A stretch of DNA of 64,000 nt from Scenedesmus sp. ARA3. Its lineage: Eukaryota; Chlorophyta; Chlorophyceae; Sphaeropleales; Scenedesmaceae. The position numbers and the translations under genes were made by a program. Location: assembly GCA_004335835.1 (NCBI GenBank), contig RWJK01001481.1:7129-71128 (forward strand). The letters are read 5' to 3'. The first letter of the stretch is position 1. Each line of letters starts with the position of its first letter. The notes below the pieces were generated by a model, which had not been told where the DNA came from, did not search any database, and worked only from the letters and a program-made list of their open reading frames with translations. Below are positions 10,431 to 23,389 of this stretch, in pieces.

Positions 10431-12852
10431 CTACCTGGCCTGGCTGGCGGCGATGCTCTTGCACATCTCCTTATGGGCCGGGAAGTGCGCCACCTGGCAG
10501 GCCTTGCTGCAGTAGCGCGCAGCCCTGCAGCAGTAGCAGCAGGTGCAGCGCATGCGCTGAAGTTTGGTGTGAAATCATCATCTTTCTTTGAGCGACAATG
10601 TTGGCATTATGTGGTGGGCGAGTCATGTCAGTATGTGCTACGTGTACATGCAGTCCTGCAAGGGAACGCATGTACTTGCTGTACAGCAGCGTAGTCATGC
10701 ACAACACAGCAAGAAACTGCAATCTCACTGTTGACAGCATGCGCCAAACGCAGGTGAGGCACAGATTGTGCAGCTGAGGCATATAATGTGCAACTGCAAA
10801 TGGCAACAGCTGTCAACTGCCAAGGGAGTCAATGAACCTCATAAGCGGAAAGCGCCTGAAAAGTAGGCAGCATTGCACCCGCAGCATTGCACCCACCTGC
10901 AGCGGGAGCACTGGCTGTCCCTGTGCGACACCAGCTGCTGCTCACTCGCCCCGCGCAGCTCAATACATCCAGGGTTGTTGCAGCAGTGCGCCACAGGGCA
11001 CAGCGCGGCCAGCGCCTCCCCACATGCCACCAGCCGCTGACTCAGCCCAGGCAGCAGCACAAGCAATGCTGCAACTGATGCCTGGCTGCTGCTGCTGCTG
11101 CTGCTGCGGCCAGCATCTGCGGATTCTGCTGCTGCGCTTGCAGCACGCAGTGCATCCTGGGTAGCAACCCGCTGCTGCTGCAGAGCCCTGAGCTTCTTCA
11201 GCAGCTGCCGCCGCTCTGACCCAGCAGGCAGGTCTGCTGCAGGCAGCACCTGTTGCAAGGCCCCCACCCCCTCCAGCAAGTCGCCCACAGCGGTGTGCAG
11301 GCGGCTGATTGCCTCTTGCTGCTGCATGTAGATGAGAACCATTGCGCTGGGGTCATCCCCTTGGGGTTCCATTGGAAGCAGCGAGGCCTGGCCGCAGGCA
11401 ACAACTAAGTTATGCAAGACCCCGCCTGCAGCAGTACAGCTGCGTGCAGCCAACATGAGGCCCTGGTTATCTGCAGCAGTGCTGCCTGCTGCAGCAGCAC
11501 TGGTGCTGCCAGCAGAGCCGTTAGCAGCAGCAGCAGCACTGGTGCTGCCAGCAGAGCTGTTAGCAGCTGCTGCTGCTGCTGCTGCTCCAGCCGCTGTTGC
11601 TTCTGTTGCTCCCTGCGTGCTCTGACGCAGCGCAGCCGCATGTTTCATTACTCCTGCGAGTGACGCTGCGTCCATGCTAGCTCCTAAGATCCGGGCGCTG
11701 CTCATTGCCGGTGTGACCGCAAGCTGTGGCGCAGCAGCCAGTGCTGTGTAGGCCGCCTGCACAAGTTTCATGCAGCTGCATTGCAGAGAGAACATCCGCA
11801 GTTCAGGCAGCTCCTGCTGCTCTGCGCCTGCGCTGTTGTTGTCGCCGTCCACAGCAATGCTGCAAGCTTCTAAGCTGATGGTTGCCAAGGGTAGGAAGTC
11901 CCTCAGCTGATCTGCTGTGCTGCTCCGAACTGCCAGCTCCAGCGCTTGGCATGTTATCAGCGGCTGCTGCTGCAGCAGCTCTGCCAGCAGCTGCGGGTCA
12001 CCTGCAAATGTATAGGCACAGCAGGCTGTTCAGTCCATACAGTTCAAGGCATGAAGTCCAGACTCATGTGTGTTGTGCGTGTGTTGCAGTGCAGATGTGC
12101 AGTGCAGCATGGTTGGCAGAAAGCGTGCTTCAGCTACATCTGAGATAACAAAACGCTGGGGCGCGCCGTACGCCACTGGTAACCCAACCTAGTACGATCT
12201 AAACAGCCAGCACAGGTTGTGGCAGTCACGAAATCAGAGCACTCTCTTTCTCTGATGCCCTTCTGCACTCTATGGCTTGCTCACCTGCCCCTACCAGCTG
12301 CGCCACTACTGATCCAAACACCTGACAGGTGTCTTTTGGATGCTGTTGGTGAAGCACTTCTGGATGCTGTAGCACATGCTGCACTGCTTGCGACAGCAAA
12401 TGCAGCACCGGCGGCAGCAGCACAGCAGCAGCAGCAGCCTCTAAGCAGCCATGCAGGTCCAGTGCTTGGGTGGTGTGGAAGCACAAGCAGACAGCAGTCC
12501 AGCAGCAGTTGGCAGGGTCCAGCAGTGCGGCCTCAACCATCAGCAGCACCTGCTCCAGCGAAGGAACTGCTGCAGCTGCCTGCAAGCTCTGCCAGCTGTG
12601 CTGCTGCTGCTGCTGCTGCTGCTGTGCATGTAGCATCACCCCTGCGCCTCTACTGCCGGCAATGCCACTGCCACTGCTGCTGGCTTCATAGCAGCCTTGA
12701 ATAGCTCGAGCTTGCAGGAATCGAATGAGGCCAGCCAAGCTCACAGGCGGCACATCCTCCCTGATGGATAGCTTGGTGCATGGAGCACCAATTACAGTAA
12801 GGTACTGCTCATGGTAACTGGGCGCCTCCAGCTGCTGCCGCCTGCTGCTGCT

Positions 12853-12885
<33 letters not shown>

Positions 12886-13363
12886 TGATGTTGCTGCTTC
12901 TATCGACATTGTTTTGAGCTTGCCGTGCTCAACTTGCAGCCCCCAAGCCAGCAGCAGATACAGCAGCTGCAGCAGGCAGCAGGCGCCTGCTGGATCTGCT
13001 CCTGCCATCTCAGAAGGCTTCTTCAACGGTTGTAGCATGTGGGCTGTGAGCATTCGCGTATGCTGACAGCAACCCAGCCTTGTCCAGGGCTGTCATCAGG
13101 CTCATGTGAACCGTGGAAACATCATCTGTGTAGGCTGCTGCTGCTGCTGCTACTGTTGTTGCAGCGGGAGTGGCAGCAGCAGCACTTCCAGTGCTACTCC
13201 TGCTGCTGACAGGTTGAATTTTTCAGCAGTGCTGTGCACAGCTGTGCCAGTGGGAACAGCAGCTGCTGCCACTGCTGCTCATCACTTGTGCGGTGCCTGC
13301 ACAGTGTTGTGAAGGCATGGACGAGCCTCAGCAAGCTTTCTGCTAGCTCTTCATGGCCACGTT

Positions 13364-13422
<59 letters not shown>

Positions 13423-13637
13423 NNNNNNNNNNNNNNNNNNNNNNNNNNNNNNNNNNNNNNNNNNNNNNNNNNNNNNNNNNNNNNNNNNNNNNNNNNNNNN
13501 NNNNNNNNNNNNNNNNNNNNNNNNNNNNNNNNNNNNNNNNNNNNNNNNNNNNNNNNNNNNNNNNNNNNNNNNNNNNNNNNNNNNNNNNNNNNNNNNNNNN
13601 NNNNNNNNNNNNNNNNNNNNNNNNNNNNNNNNNNNNN

Positions 13638-13700
<63 letters not shown>

Positions 13701-13961
13701 AATTTCACTGGCTGTTGCAGCCGTTGCAGCCAGCAGCTGAAATCCTTTGACTAGGCAGTTGCAGTACAGCTGAAACAGCTCAGCCTGGGACACTGCCTCG
13801 AGAAGTGGGCTGTAATCGCTCCCACCACGCTGAAAGGCGCTGAGTGTTACTGCAGCCGCTGCCCATTCCTGGGGGTGCTCGGAAACAGCACTGACAGCCA
13901 GTTGCCGCTTCATGACCTCCACATCTAGAACTGTGTTCGTTGCTGCGTGTGTGAGGATCAT
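10431..13961 (-). CDS. MYND zinc-finger protein, paralog A (frame broken, contains assembly gap)
   Basis: Starts at the ATG at 13961 (MILTHAATNT) and ends with a C-terminal MYND finger split by the last intron. The CNNPGC and CSRC half is in the exon 10897-12001; RYCSKACQVAHFPAHKEMCK is in 10431-10524, before TAG. The join is an AG|G arginine codon. MYND fingers usually bind proline-rich partners; the long helical, alanine/glutamine-rich body has no recognised domain. The first coding block (12285-13961) contains a 215-base N gap inside a GCT repeat. It also has two apparent +1 frame breaks, near 13205 and 13020, judged by alignment to paralog B (motifs RTSDxQQWQ, DPAGACCLLxLL, EHGKLK). These may be real lesions or indel errors. 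Ala/Ser/Gln runs track the triplet repeats. Confidence 0.7.
13361..13697. repeat. CTG/GCT triplet expansion with a 215-base N gap
   Basis: About 60 bases of uninterrupted triplet repeat on each side of N at 13423-13637, inside MYND gene A. It would encode polyalanine on the minus strand. The true length is unknown. Confidence 0.95.
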
Positions 13962-14894
13962 GACTGCCGGCTAGATGTTGCTGAAGAGCGCGTATAACTA
14001 GCAGCACCCAGCAGAGGAGCAGCAGGAGCAGCACTGAGCGAGCTGAGGCTCTGACAAGGCCTGCCGTTGCACTAACAAACCTTAATGATGTTGTTATCTA
14101 ATGTTAAGCTTCGAGATCAACACGGACTGCCGCACAAGCGTCGGAACCTTGCTTGCGAGACACTTGTACGAGGGAGACGGTATGGACAAGGTGTGAGCGC
14201 TAGTCAGCTGCTCCGAAAGGCAGAAACGATAGGTTGAGCATGCACCATAGACTGAAGCGTATTCGGTCGCGTTGTCACCCTGTCAGGCAGCAACGTTACA
14301 CCCAACTGTTCTCAAGAACTTTCACCCAAACGCCAAGGCCGTGCGGGTATGTTAGGGCGTCAACCCTCGTTTTTCAGATAGACAAACGAGTTCATAAAGT
14401 AACACCAGCACAAGCACAGCATGTGGCCAGTCACTTACGCCGTTTCGACGCAACACCGGATCACCGAGCGTGCAGGTTGCTGCACCCAGGCTGTGTGTTC
14501 TGTGCTTCCTGACAGGCTTTCAAGCAGCGATATTATAGTCCTCGTAAAATGCTGAGCACGTCAGACGTATGAAGCTCGAAGTTGCTTGCATCAACAGCAG
14601 GAGCACCCAACTGGCATTCACGTGACGTCAGGTGAATGATCCACGTTACCCAGTGCCAGCTCATATGGCAGCTGTGGACCATGCCAGCAGTCAACGCAAG
14701 CACACTGCGCTTCCTGCACCAACTGATGTGCCACGGCAGCGCGCACAGCCAGCAGTTGCTGACAGCTGCAGGCAACCAAGCGATGGGAGGCTTCCCCGCA
14801 AGCACTGCAATCAGCTGCCACACGCTGCAGCCTGCTCGCGTTTGACGCAGCCAGTGGCGCTGCTGCTATTCAAAAGCAGCAGCTCGGCTGCAGG
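13962..14894. other. Intergenic interval between the two MYND genes
   Basis: About 930 bases, less repetitive than its surroundings. It should hold the promoter of gene A and the terminator region of gene B. No coding feature was recognised. Confidence 0.5.
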
Positions 14895-17800
14895 TTACTT
14901 TGCCTGGCTGGCGGCGATGCTCTTGCAGATCTTCCTGTGGGCTGGGTGGTGCGCCACCTGGCAGGCCTTGCTGCAGTAGCGCGCCATCCTGCAAGCGGCA
15001 CACAAAGGCAAAGCACAACTGGCGGCGTCAGTGACCTGAGACGAGCATGCCAAATTAACATGAACGGCCGGCCGCAGCGCACGTTTCTGCAAGCAGCAGC
15101 AGCTGCACAAGCAGCGCCGCTGGGACTGCAGATGTAAGATGAGCATGTTGCATGAAGCTGCGGACGATGATGACGGCGACTGATTTCCTCAATGCTGCAA
15201 CATCAACAGCAGCCAGATGTGTTTGATGCCGCCTGATTCACCACTGAAGTCAAGAGTTTGTCACAAACAAATAACGGTTATTGAGGGTTGTGAATATGAC
15301 TCCCTGGCACCACACTAACCTGCAGCGGGAGCACACACAGCCCTTGCCTGCCACCAGCTGCTGCTCACTGGGGCCGCGCAGCTCCACGCAGCGCGGGTTG
15401 TTGCAACAGTGCGGCACAGGGCACAGCGCTGCCAGCGCCTCCCCACACGACACCAGCCGCTGACTCAGCCCCGGCAGCAGCGACACCAACGCTGCAGGCA
15501 ACACTTCACTGCTGTTGCTGCTGCTGCTACTGCTGCGTGCTGTGGCTCGCAGCACTGCCTGTGCAGCAGCCAGCTCCTGGTGCAGCTGCAGCAGCTGCTG
15601 TGCAAGGCGCTGCTGCATGCTGTCGCGCAGCTCTGCGGCTCCAGGCATGGATTACCCAATGCTGGGCAGTGCAGCCTGCATAAGCTCACCACCCTCCTGC
15701 AGATGTGACATTGTAAGGCGTAACCAGCCACACATTTTTCGCGGTGTGGTTTCCTCACCAACTGCAGCTGACTCCGGTTGTGATGGCTGTGCCACCTCGC
15801 CAGCTGCAGGACTGCCGGCAGCTACAGCCGCTGCCACCTCGTCAGCTGCAGAACTGCTGTCAGCTGCTGCCGCTGCCACCTCTCCAGCTGCAGGAATGCC
15901 GCCAGCTGCAGCCGCCAACGCCGCGCCAGCTGCAGGAATGCCGCCAGCTGCAGCCGCTGCCACCTCGCCAGCTGCAGAAATGCCGCCAGCTGCAGCCACC
16001 AACGCCGCGCCAGCTGCAGGAATGCCGCCAGCTGCAGCCGCCAACGCCGCGCCAGCTGCAGAACTGCTGGCAGCTGCTGCCGCTGCCACTTCGCCAGCTG
16101 CAGGAATGCTGTCAGCTACAGCCGCTGCCACCTCGCCAGCTGCACGACTGCTGGCAGTCAAGGCCGCCAACACCTCGCCAGCAGCAGTAAAGCTGCCGGC
16201 TGTTAGCATCAGCAGCCGGCATAGCACTGCCTGCTCTGTAGGTGCAGCGCCACTGCTGGCGCAGCCGCTGGCTGCAGCTGCTGCCGATGAAGATGAGCAG
16301 CCATCATCCCGGCTTGCTGCTGCTGCTGCGGCTGTTTGGCCATCCAGCCCCTCCTGCTGCTGCCCCCCACACAGCTGCGCTGAGTACATCAGCGCCCTGG
16401 ATGCTGTCACTGCATGGCCAGCAAGCGTATCGCAGAGCTGTGCTGTGCACGGCTCTCTGCCCCCAGCAGCAGCAGCAGCAGCAGCAGCGGCTGCAGCCAC
16501 TGCAGCAGCACGCATTTGCTTCACGCAGCTGAAAGGCAGCGAGAATGTGTGTGGTGCTGGCCCTGCAGGGCCTGGCCCCGCGACTGCTGCGCCTAGCTGT
16601 GCAGCATCGCACAGCTGCATGGTTAGGTTGGTCAGCAGTGTGCAATGCTCCAAATCCTGCGGGAGGCTGCCCCTGACTGCCAGCTCCAGCGCCTGACACG
16701 TCAGCTGCGGCTCCTGCTGCAGCATTGCCAGCAGCTGCTGCTTGCTACCTGCGCATAGAGAGGTGCAATGGAGCGTTCTTTGAGATATCGCAGCAGTGGC
16801 CGCAGCCATGTGAAAGCGCATATCCTAAGCTACTGCTTGGTGCCGGCTGCTGTGACCACAAGAGAGACTGCTGAGCGCCCAGAATCTGATTTACTGTCCG
16901 AGCAGCAGCATGTGCTTTCAGGAAATGGAGCAAGCTGCCATCAAGACTTCCAGCAGCGAACAAGGTTGCCGCCTGAGCAGCCATCTGAGCAGCTAATAGA
17001 GCATGATGAGCATCATGCAAAGGACGCTGCTGAACATGCTGGCTGCTCTCCATGCGCCGGCTGCCACAACTCGGAGCAACTCGATGATGGACCGGGACAA
17101 TTGATGATGGGCCTGGATATATTGGTCGCAAACGCGTAGCTAACGTTTGTGACAGTACTGACAGCAAGCACGTTTGAACTGTTGATGAAGCAGTGAAAGC
17201 CGGTTGGCCACTACCCCCTTTCAAAACTTGAAGCAACTCAGGCACGCAGCAAGCTCCTGTCGCATCGCACCTTCGGGCAGGAGCAGCCTTATCACCATTG
17301 CAGCAAAGAGATCTGGCAGCTCCGCAGCACCAGCGCAACCTGCCACTCGCTCCGACTGCTGCTGCATCACGTGCTGCACTACCAGCGGCAGCAGGTGCAG
17401 CGCAGGCGGCAGCAGCACCCCTGCGGCCTCCTCTAAGCAGCCATGCTCTGCCAGCGAGCAGCAGGTGACACGGAACATGTGGAGTGCAAAGCCAATGCCA
17501 TTGGGAAGGTCCAGCAGTGCTGCCTCTAGCACCATCAGCAGCTGCTCAGGGGTGGGTACCAGTGCAGACACCTCCAGCTCGCGCCAGGCTGCAACACTCA
17601 GTGTGCTCTGCTTCTTCTTCTTCTTCTTCTTCTGCTGCTGCTGGGCTCTCGCTGCGTGCGTATGCATCGCAGCTGCCAGTGTTGCCAGTGCTAAAGGCCT
17701 TGGGCAGACAGCTGCCAGCTTGTCTGTGGGAGCACCAACAGCACGAAGGTACTGCTGGTGTTAGCAAGGGACCTGCAGAATCTGCTGCCTGCTGCTGCTG

Positions 17801-18334
17801 CTGCTGCTGCTGGGGAGCTGTGCTGCTATCGGTGACCTTCCTTTGAGCTTCCCGTGCTCAGCTTGCAACGACCAGGCCAGCTGCAGGTGCAGCAGCCGCA
17901 GCAGGCAGCAGGCGCCTGCTGGGTTGTCGAGTGCCAGCTGCTCCCATGCAGCAGGGCCTCCACCATCCGAGTCTTCTAGCATGCCGGACTTTGCCAGCAT
18001 CTCCGCCAGAGCATCAATCATGCTTGCAACCAGAAAGGAGTATTCTGACGGCGCCGGCGCCCAATGAGCAGCTGCCGAGGCAGCAGCATTGCGCCGGCCG
18101 CCGCCGCCGCAGCTGCTGCTGCACCCGGGTGATGTTGCGGTGGTGCTGATGCTGCTGGCTGTATCGGATGGTCCTGGCAAAGCCTGCAGTGCAGCTGCAC
18201 CAACCTCTGCGGCTGGCAGCAGCACTGCTTGCCACTGCTGCAGGTCAGACGTCCGGTGCTTGCTCAGCAGAGCGAAGACCCGCAACAGCTCCACCACGGC
18301 ACCAGCTAGGTTCAGCTTGTTGCGTATCTGACTG

Positions 18335-18367
<33 letters not shown>

Positions 18368-19259
18368 CTGCGGCGCTGCTGCGAGATGCGCGAGTCTGCT
18401 TGCTGCTGTGTGTTGCCGGTTGCACACAGTGCGGTCACCGCAGGGCATGCAGCAGCAACTGCGGCCAGTATACCTGCAAAGTAGTGCAGTGCAAGCATGT
18501 CAACAACTTCAAGCCAACAGCAAAAGGCAAGGACTGGCTCATTCATGCCTGGCTGGGCTCCCAGTCGTTTACGGGCTTTGAATAAATATCGTGTGCTGTG
18601 ATGTAGTTGTATGTGTCATGCAGCTGTATGCGAAGTGGTATGCAAAGCAGCATACAGAGTCTACCATGACACAGCGGCGGACACAGCAAGCTGCAGCAGT
18701 TGCCCTGAAAGTGCAGGGCCCACGGCTGACCTCCTCCACATAACATCAGGATGCCTGCCAAAGACTGCTGTTGAGGATGAGAGATGCATGAATACACATG
18801 TTTCCTTGTCCTGCAAAGTTGCTTGCAGGAGAGTTGGCAAAGTACCGAGATGCTGTGCTTTTTGCACGCACCGCTGCTGTCCACAACCTCAAGCAGCCTG
18901 TCACTGTCCTGGCTGCCAAACAGGGTGCGGCACTCCAGCACAGCACACGCCAGGAGTAGCAGCACCTCGAGCTCTACGGCATCTAGGGGTGCTGCTGTTG
19001 ACGCTGCTGCTGTAGCTGCAGTGCTGGCAGCAACCAGCAGTCGCAGGCAAAGGGACAGGCTGTTGCACAGCAGTTCGAATAGGTCGGAAGAAGCAATCAG
19101 CGGCCGCAGGCTTCGGCTATCCTTTACCAGCGCTCCCAGGGCTGCAGCACTACTTGTCCACTGCCTGAGATACGACAGCGTTGTTGCGTTGTTGGGCAAC
19201 TGCCGCAATGAGCTGGATAAAGCCTCCAAGCTGTGTTGATTTGCTTGCGTGCGGGACAT
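14895..19259 (-). CDS. MYND zinc-finger protein, paralog B (two internal in-frame TAA codons)
   Basis: Start ATG at 19259 (MSRTQANQHS). Exons 18872-19259, 17271-18473, 15320-16748 and 14895-14988 join in consistent phases, giving about 1038 codons. The C-terminal MYND finger is complete across the last intron: CNNPRC, CSRC, then RYCSKACQVAHHPAHRKICK before TAA. The order matches paralog A just downstream, so this is a tandem duplication. Two in-frame TAA codons interrupt otherwise open exons, at 17761-17763 (paralog A has TAC there) and at 15652-15654, three bases before an ATG. The gene may be a recent pseudogene, or these may be base errors. Exon 15320-16748 contains a 14-residue repeat array. 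Confidence 0.7.
15775..16195 (-). repeat. In-frame 42-bp minisatellite encoding a 14-residue repeat
   Basis: About ten tandem units of a 14-residue Ala-rich motif of the form IPAAGEVAAAAAGG, inside MYND gene B. Units vary at positions 1-2 and 6-7 (GEV/GAA/DEV). The frame is kept throughout, and the same DNA is open on the opposite strand too. Paralog A lacks the array. Confidence 0.85.
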
Positions 19260-19705
19260 GGCGCGTGGCTGTTGAGTCGTTGCTTCGTGATCTGCAGCAC
19301 TGGGACGCTGACATGCTCCCTCCAAGCTTGCCGTGAAGGATATAGATCACTACATTATCAACTGCAGTTTCCGCGATCAACTTGGGTGCCATTAACATGT
19401 AGCTTGGAACACAGATAAGGGCAAGGAAGTAAGGGGGAGGAACAGGGTGTCTCAGCTTCAACTAAACCGCCCCCCTAAACATACCTTGGATTCTTGACCC
19501 GCTTGACACTCACCACACAGCCACAGCATTCAAATGGTACAACAGCCACAGCACAACCGCTCACGCTTGCATGACACGCATATCAGGCAGTGGTCATTCA
19601 AGCTCAGCAGATACTACACGGCACAGGCGCTACTTGAGGTCCATCCCATCAGCCTGAGTGCACTGCTGTGCATGCATTTGTTCAATGCTGCTGCACCTGG
19701 CAGCA
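19260..19705. other. Short intergenic interval upstream of MYND gene B
   Basis: About 450 bases between the start of MYND gene B and the stop of the thiouridylase gene, both on the minus strand. It should hold the promoter of gene B; nothing specific was recognised. Confidence 0.45.
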
Positions 19706-22488
<2,783 letters not shown>

Positions 22489-22528
22489 CTAAGTCAATAT
22501 GTGTTTGGTTTTGTTGAGCTGCAACTGG

Positions 22529-22897
22529 CTATGCTTTCCTCCTTCGGGTGGGCTGCGGCCGTGCCTGCTGCTGTTGCTGCTGCTGTATTGGCTCCTGCTC
22601 TTCCTCTGCCTCCTGCTCCTCCTGGCTCTGTTGCTCTTGCTGCTGCTGGTCGCCGTCGACTATTCCGGTTAATCCAAGGACGTAGATAAGCGCGCCCCAT
22701 AAGCCGATTGCCAGAAGGATTAGGACTATTATGTGCACCACCAGCCAGTTGTGGGCTGGGCTGCTGGCAGCTGCTGCCAGGAACAGGATGAGCGAGAGGA
22801 TGACAGCAAAGAGCACCACGTTTATGGCGATGAAAGTTGGATAGTTCACGCCGCTTTCAACAGCGCCGGTTGCAATCTGGGAGAAGAAATCGGACAT
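22529..22897 (-). CDS. PKR1-like V-ATPase assembly factor (ER membrane)
   Basis: Single-exon 122-residue protein, starting at ATG 22897 with MSDFFSQIATGAVESGVNYPTF. It has two hydrophobic segments, AINVVLFAVILSLILFLAA (about residues 24-42) and VVHIIVLILLAIGLWGALIYVL (about 53-74), then a hydrophilic Gln/Glu tail ending in RRRKA. Size, the N-terminal FF and two-helix layout fit the PKR1 family, which helps assemble the V-ATPase membrane sector in the ER. The lysine-rich end would suit ER retrieval. It shares strand and a very short spacer with mnmA and is divergent to the kinase gene at 23390. Confidence 0.75.
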   Translation of the reverse strand: MSDFFSQIATGAVESGVNYPTFIAINVVLFAVILSLILFLAAAASSPAHNWLVVHIIVLILLAIGLWGALIYVLGLTGIVDGDQQQQEQQSQEEQEAEEEQEPIQQQQQQQARPQPTRRRKA

Positions 22898-23389
22898 TTC
22901 GCACAGCCAGCTGCTGCTGTGGCCTCCTGATGTGCTCAGTTAGTAAGCAGCATAAGGATCTACAAACAAAGTTACTTCATCTTCAATATATTTATTGAAT
23001 CTTGAATTTCCGTGGCACTCACGGTGGTGGGCGCAGTACTGTCTGTTGCTGTGTTACTAGGGCTTCGAGTTCGTCGACAGACGCAACGTTTGCTGCAGGG
23101 CGACATGGCTGTAGGCTAGAACATCCATTAAATCTTCATTCGTGCCCTGAGTTTGCACATATGTTGTGGTTTGGCATGCGCACGTCCTGGCTTGCTTAGC
23201 ATTGTAGTAGCTCCGAGACACTTCACATACGTATCACATGCAGCTCAGTTTCAATAAAATTAGCTATTGAACAATGATAGCTCCCAGTAGCACAGCAGCG
23301 AGGTCCTAGCACAGCAGCAGCCCACCACTTCACAGCTCCACCTGACAGCAGCACAGCAGTACATTTATCGTGCCACGCCGCACAACGCA
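22898..23389. promoter_or_regulatory. Divergent intergenic region between the PKR1-like and kinase genes
   Basis: The 490 bases between two divergent start codons, so likely to hold both promoters. It is more AT-rich than its surroundings, and no specific box was assigned. Small CAGCAG/AGCACAGCAG repeats lie near 23290-23360. Confidence 0.45.

Noticed and set aside
15515..16696. 393-codon plus-strand open frame opposite MYND gene B
   Set aside because: It is the antisense of an Ala-rich coding repeat; GCN/NGC triplets leave several frames open. The minus strand has matching splice phases and a paralog.
17761..17781. 21-base micro-intron removing the in-frame TAA of MYND gene B
   Set aside because: Paralog A codes through the same position and such a length is far below known algal introns; a nonsense change or error is simpler.
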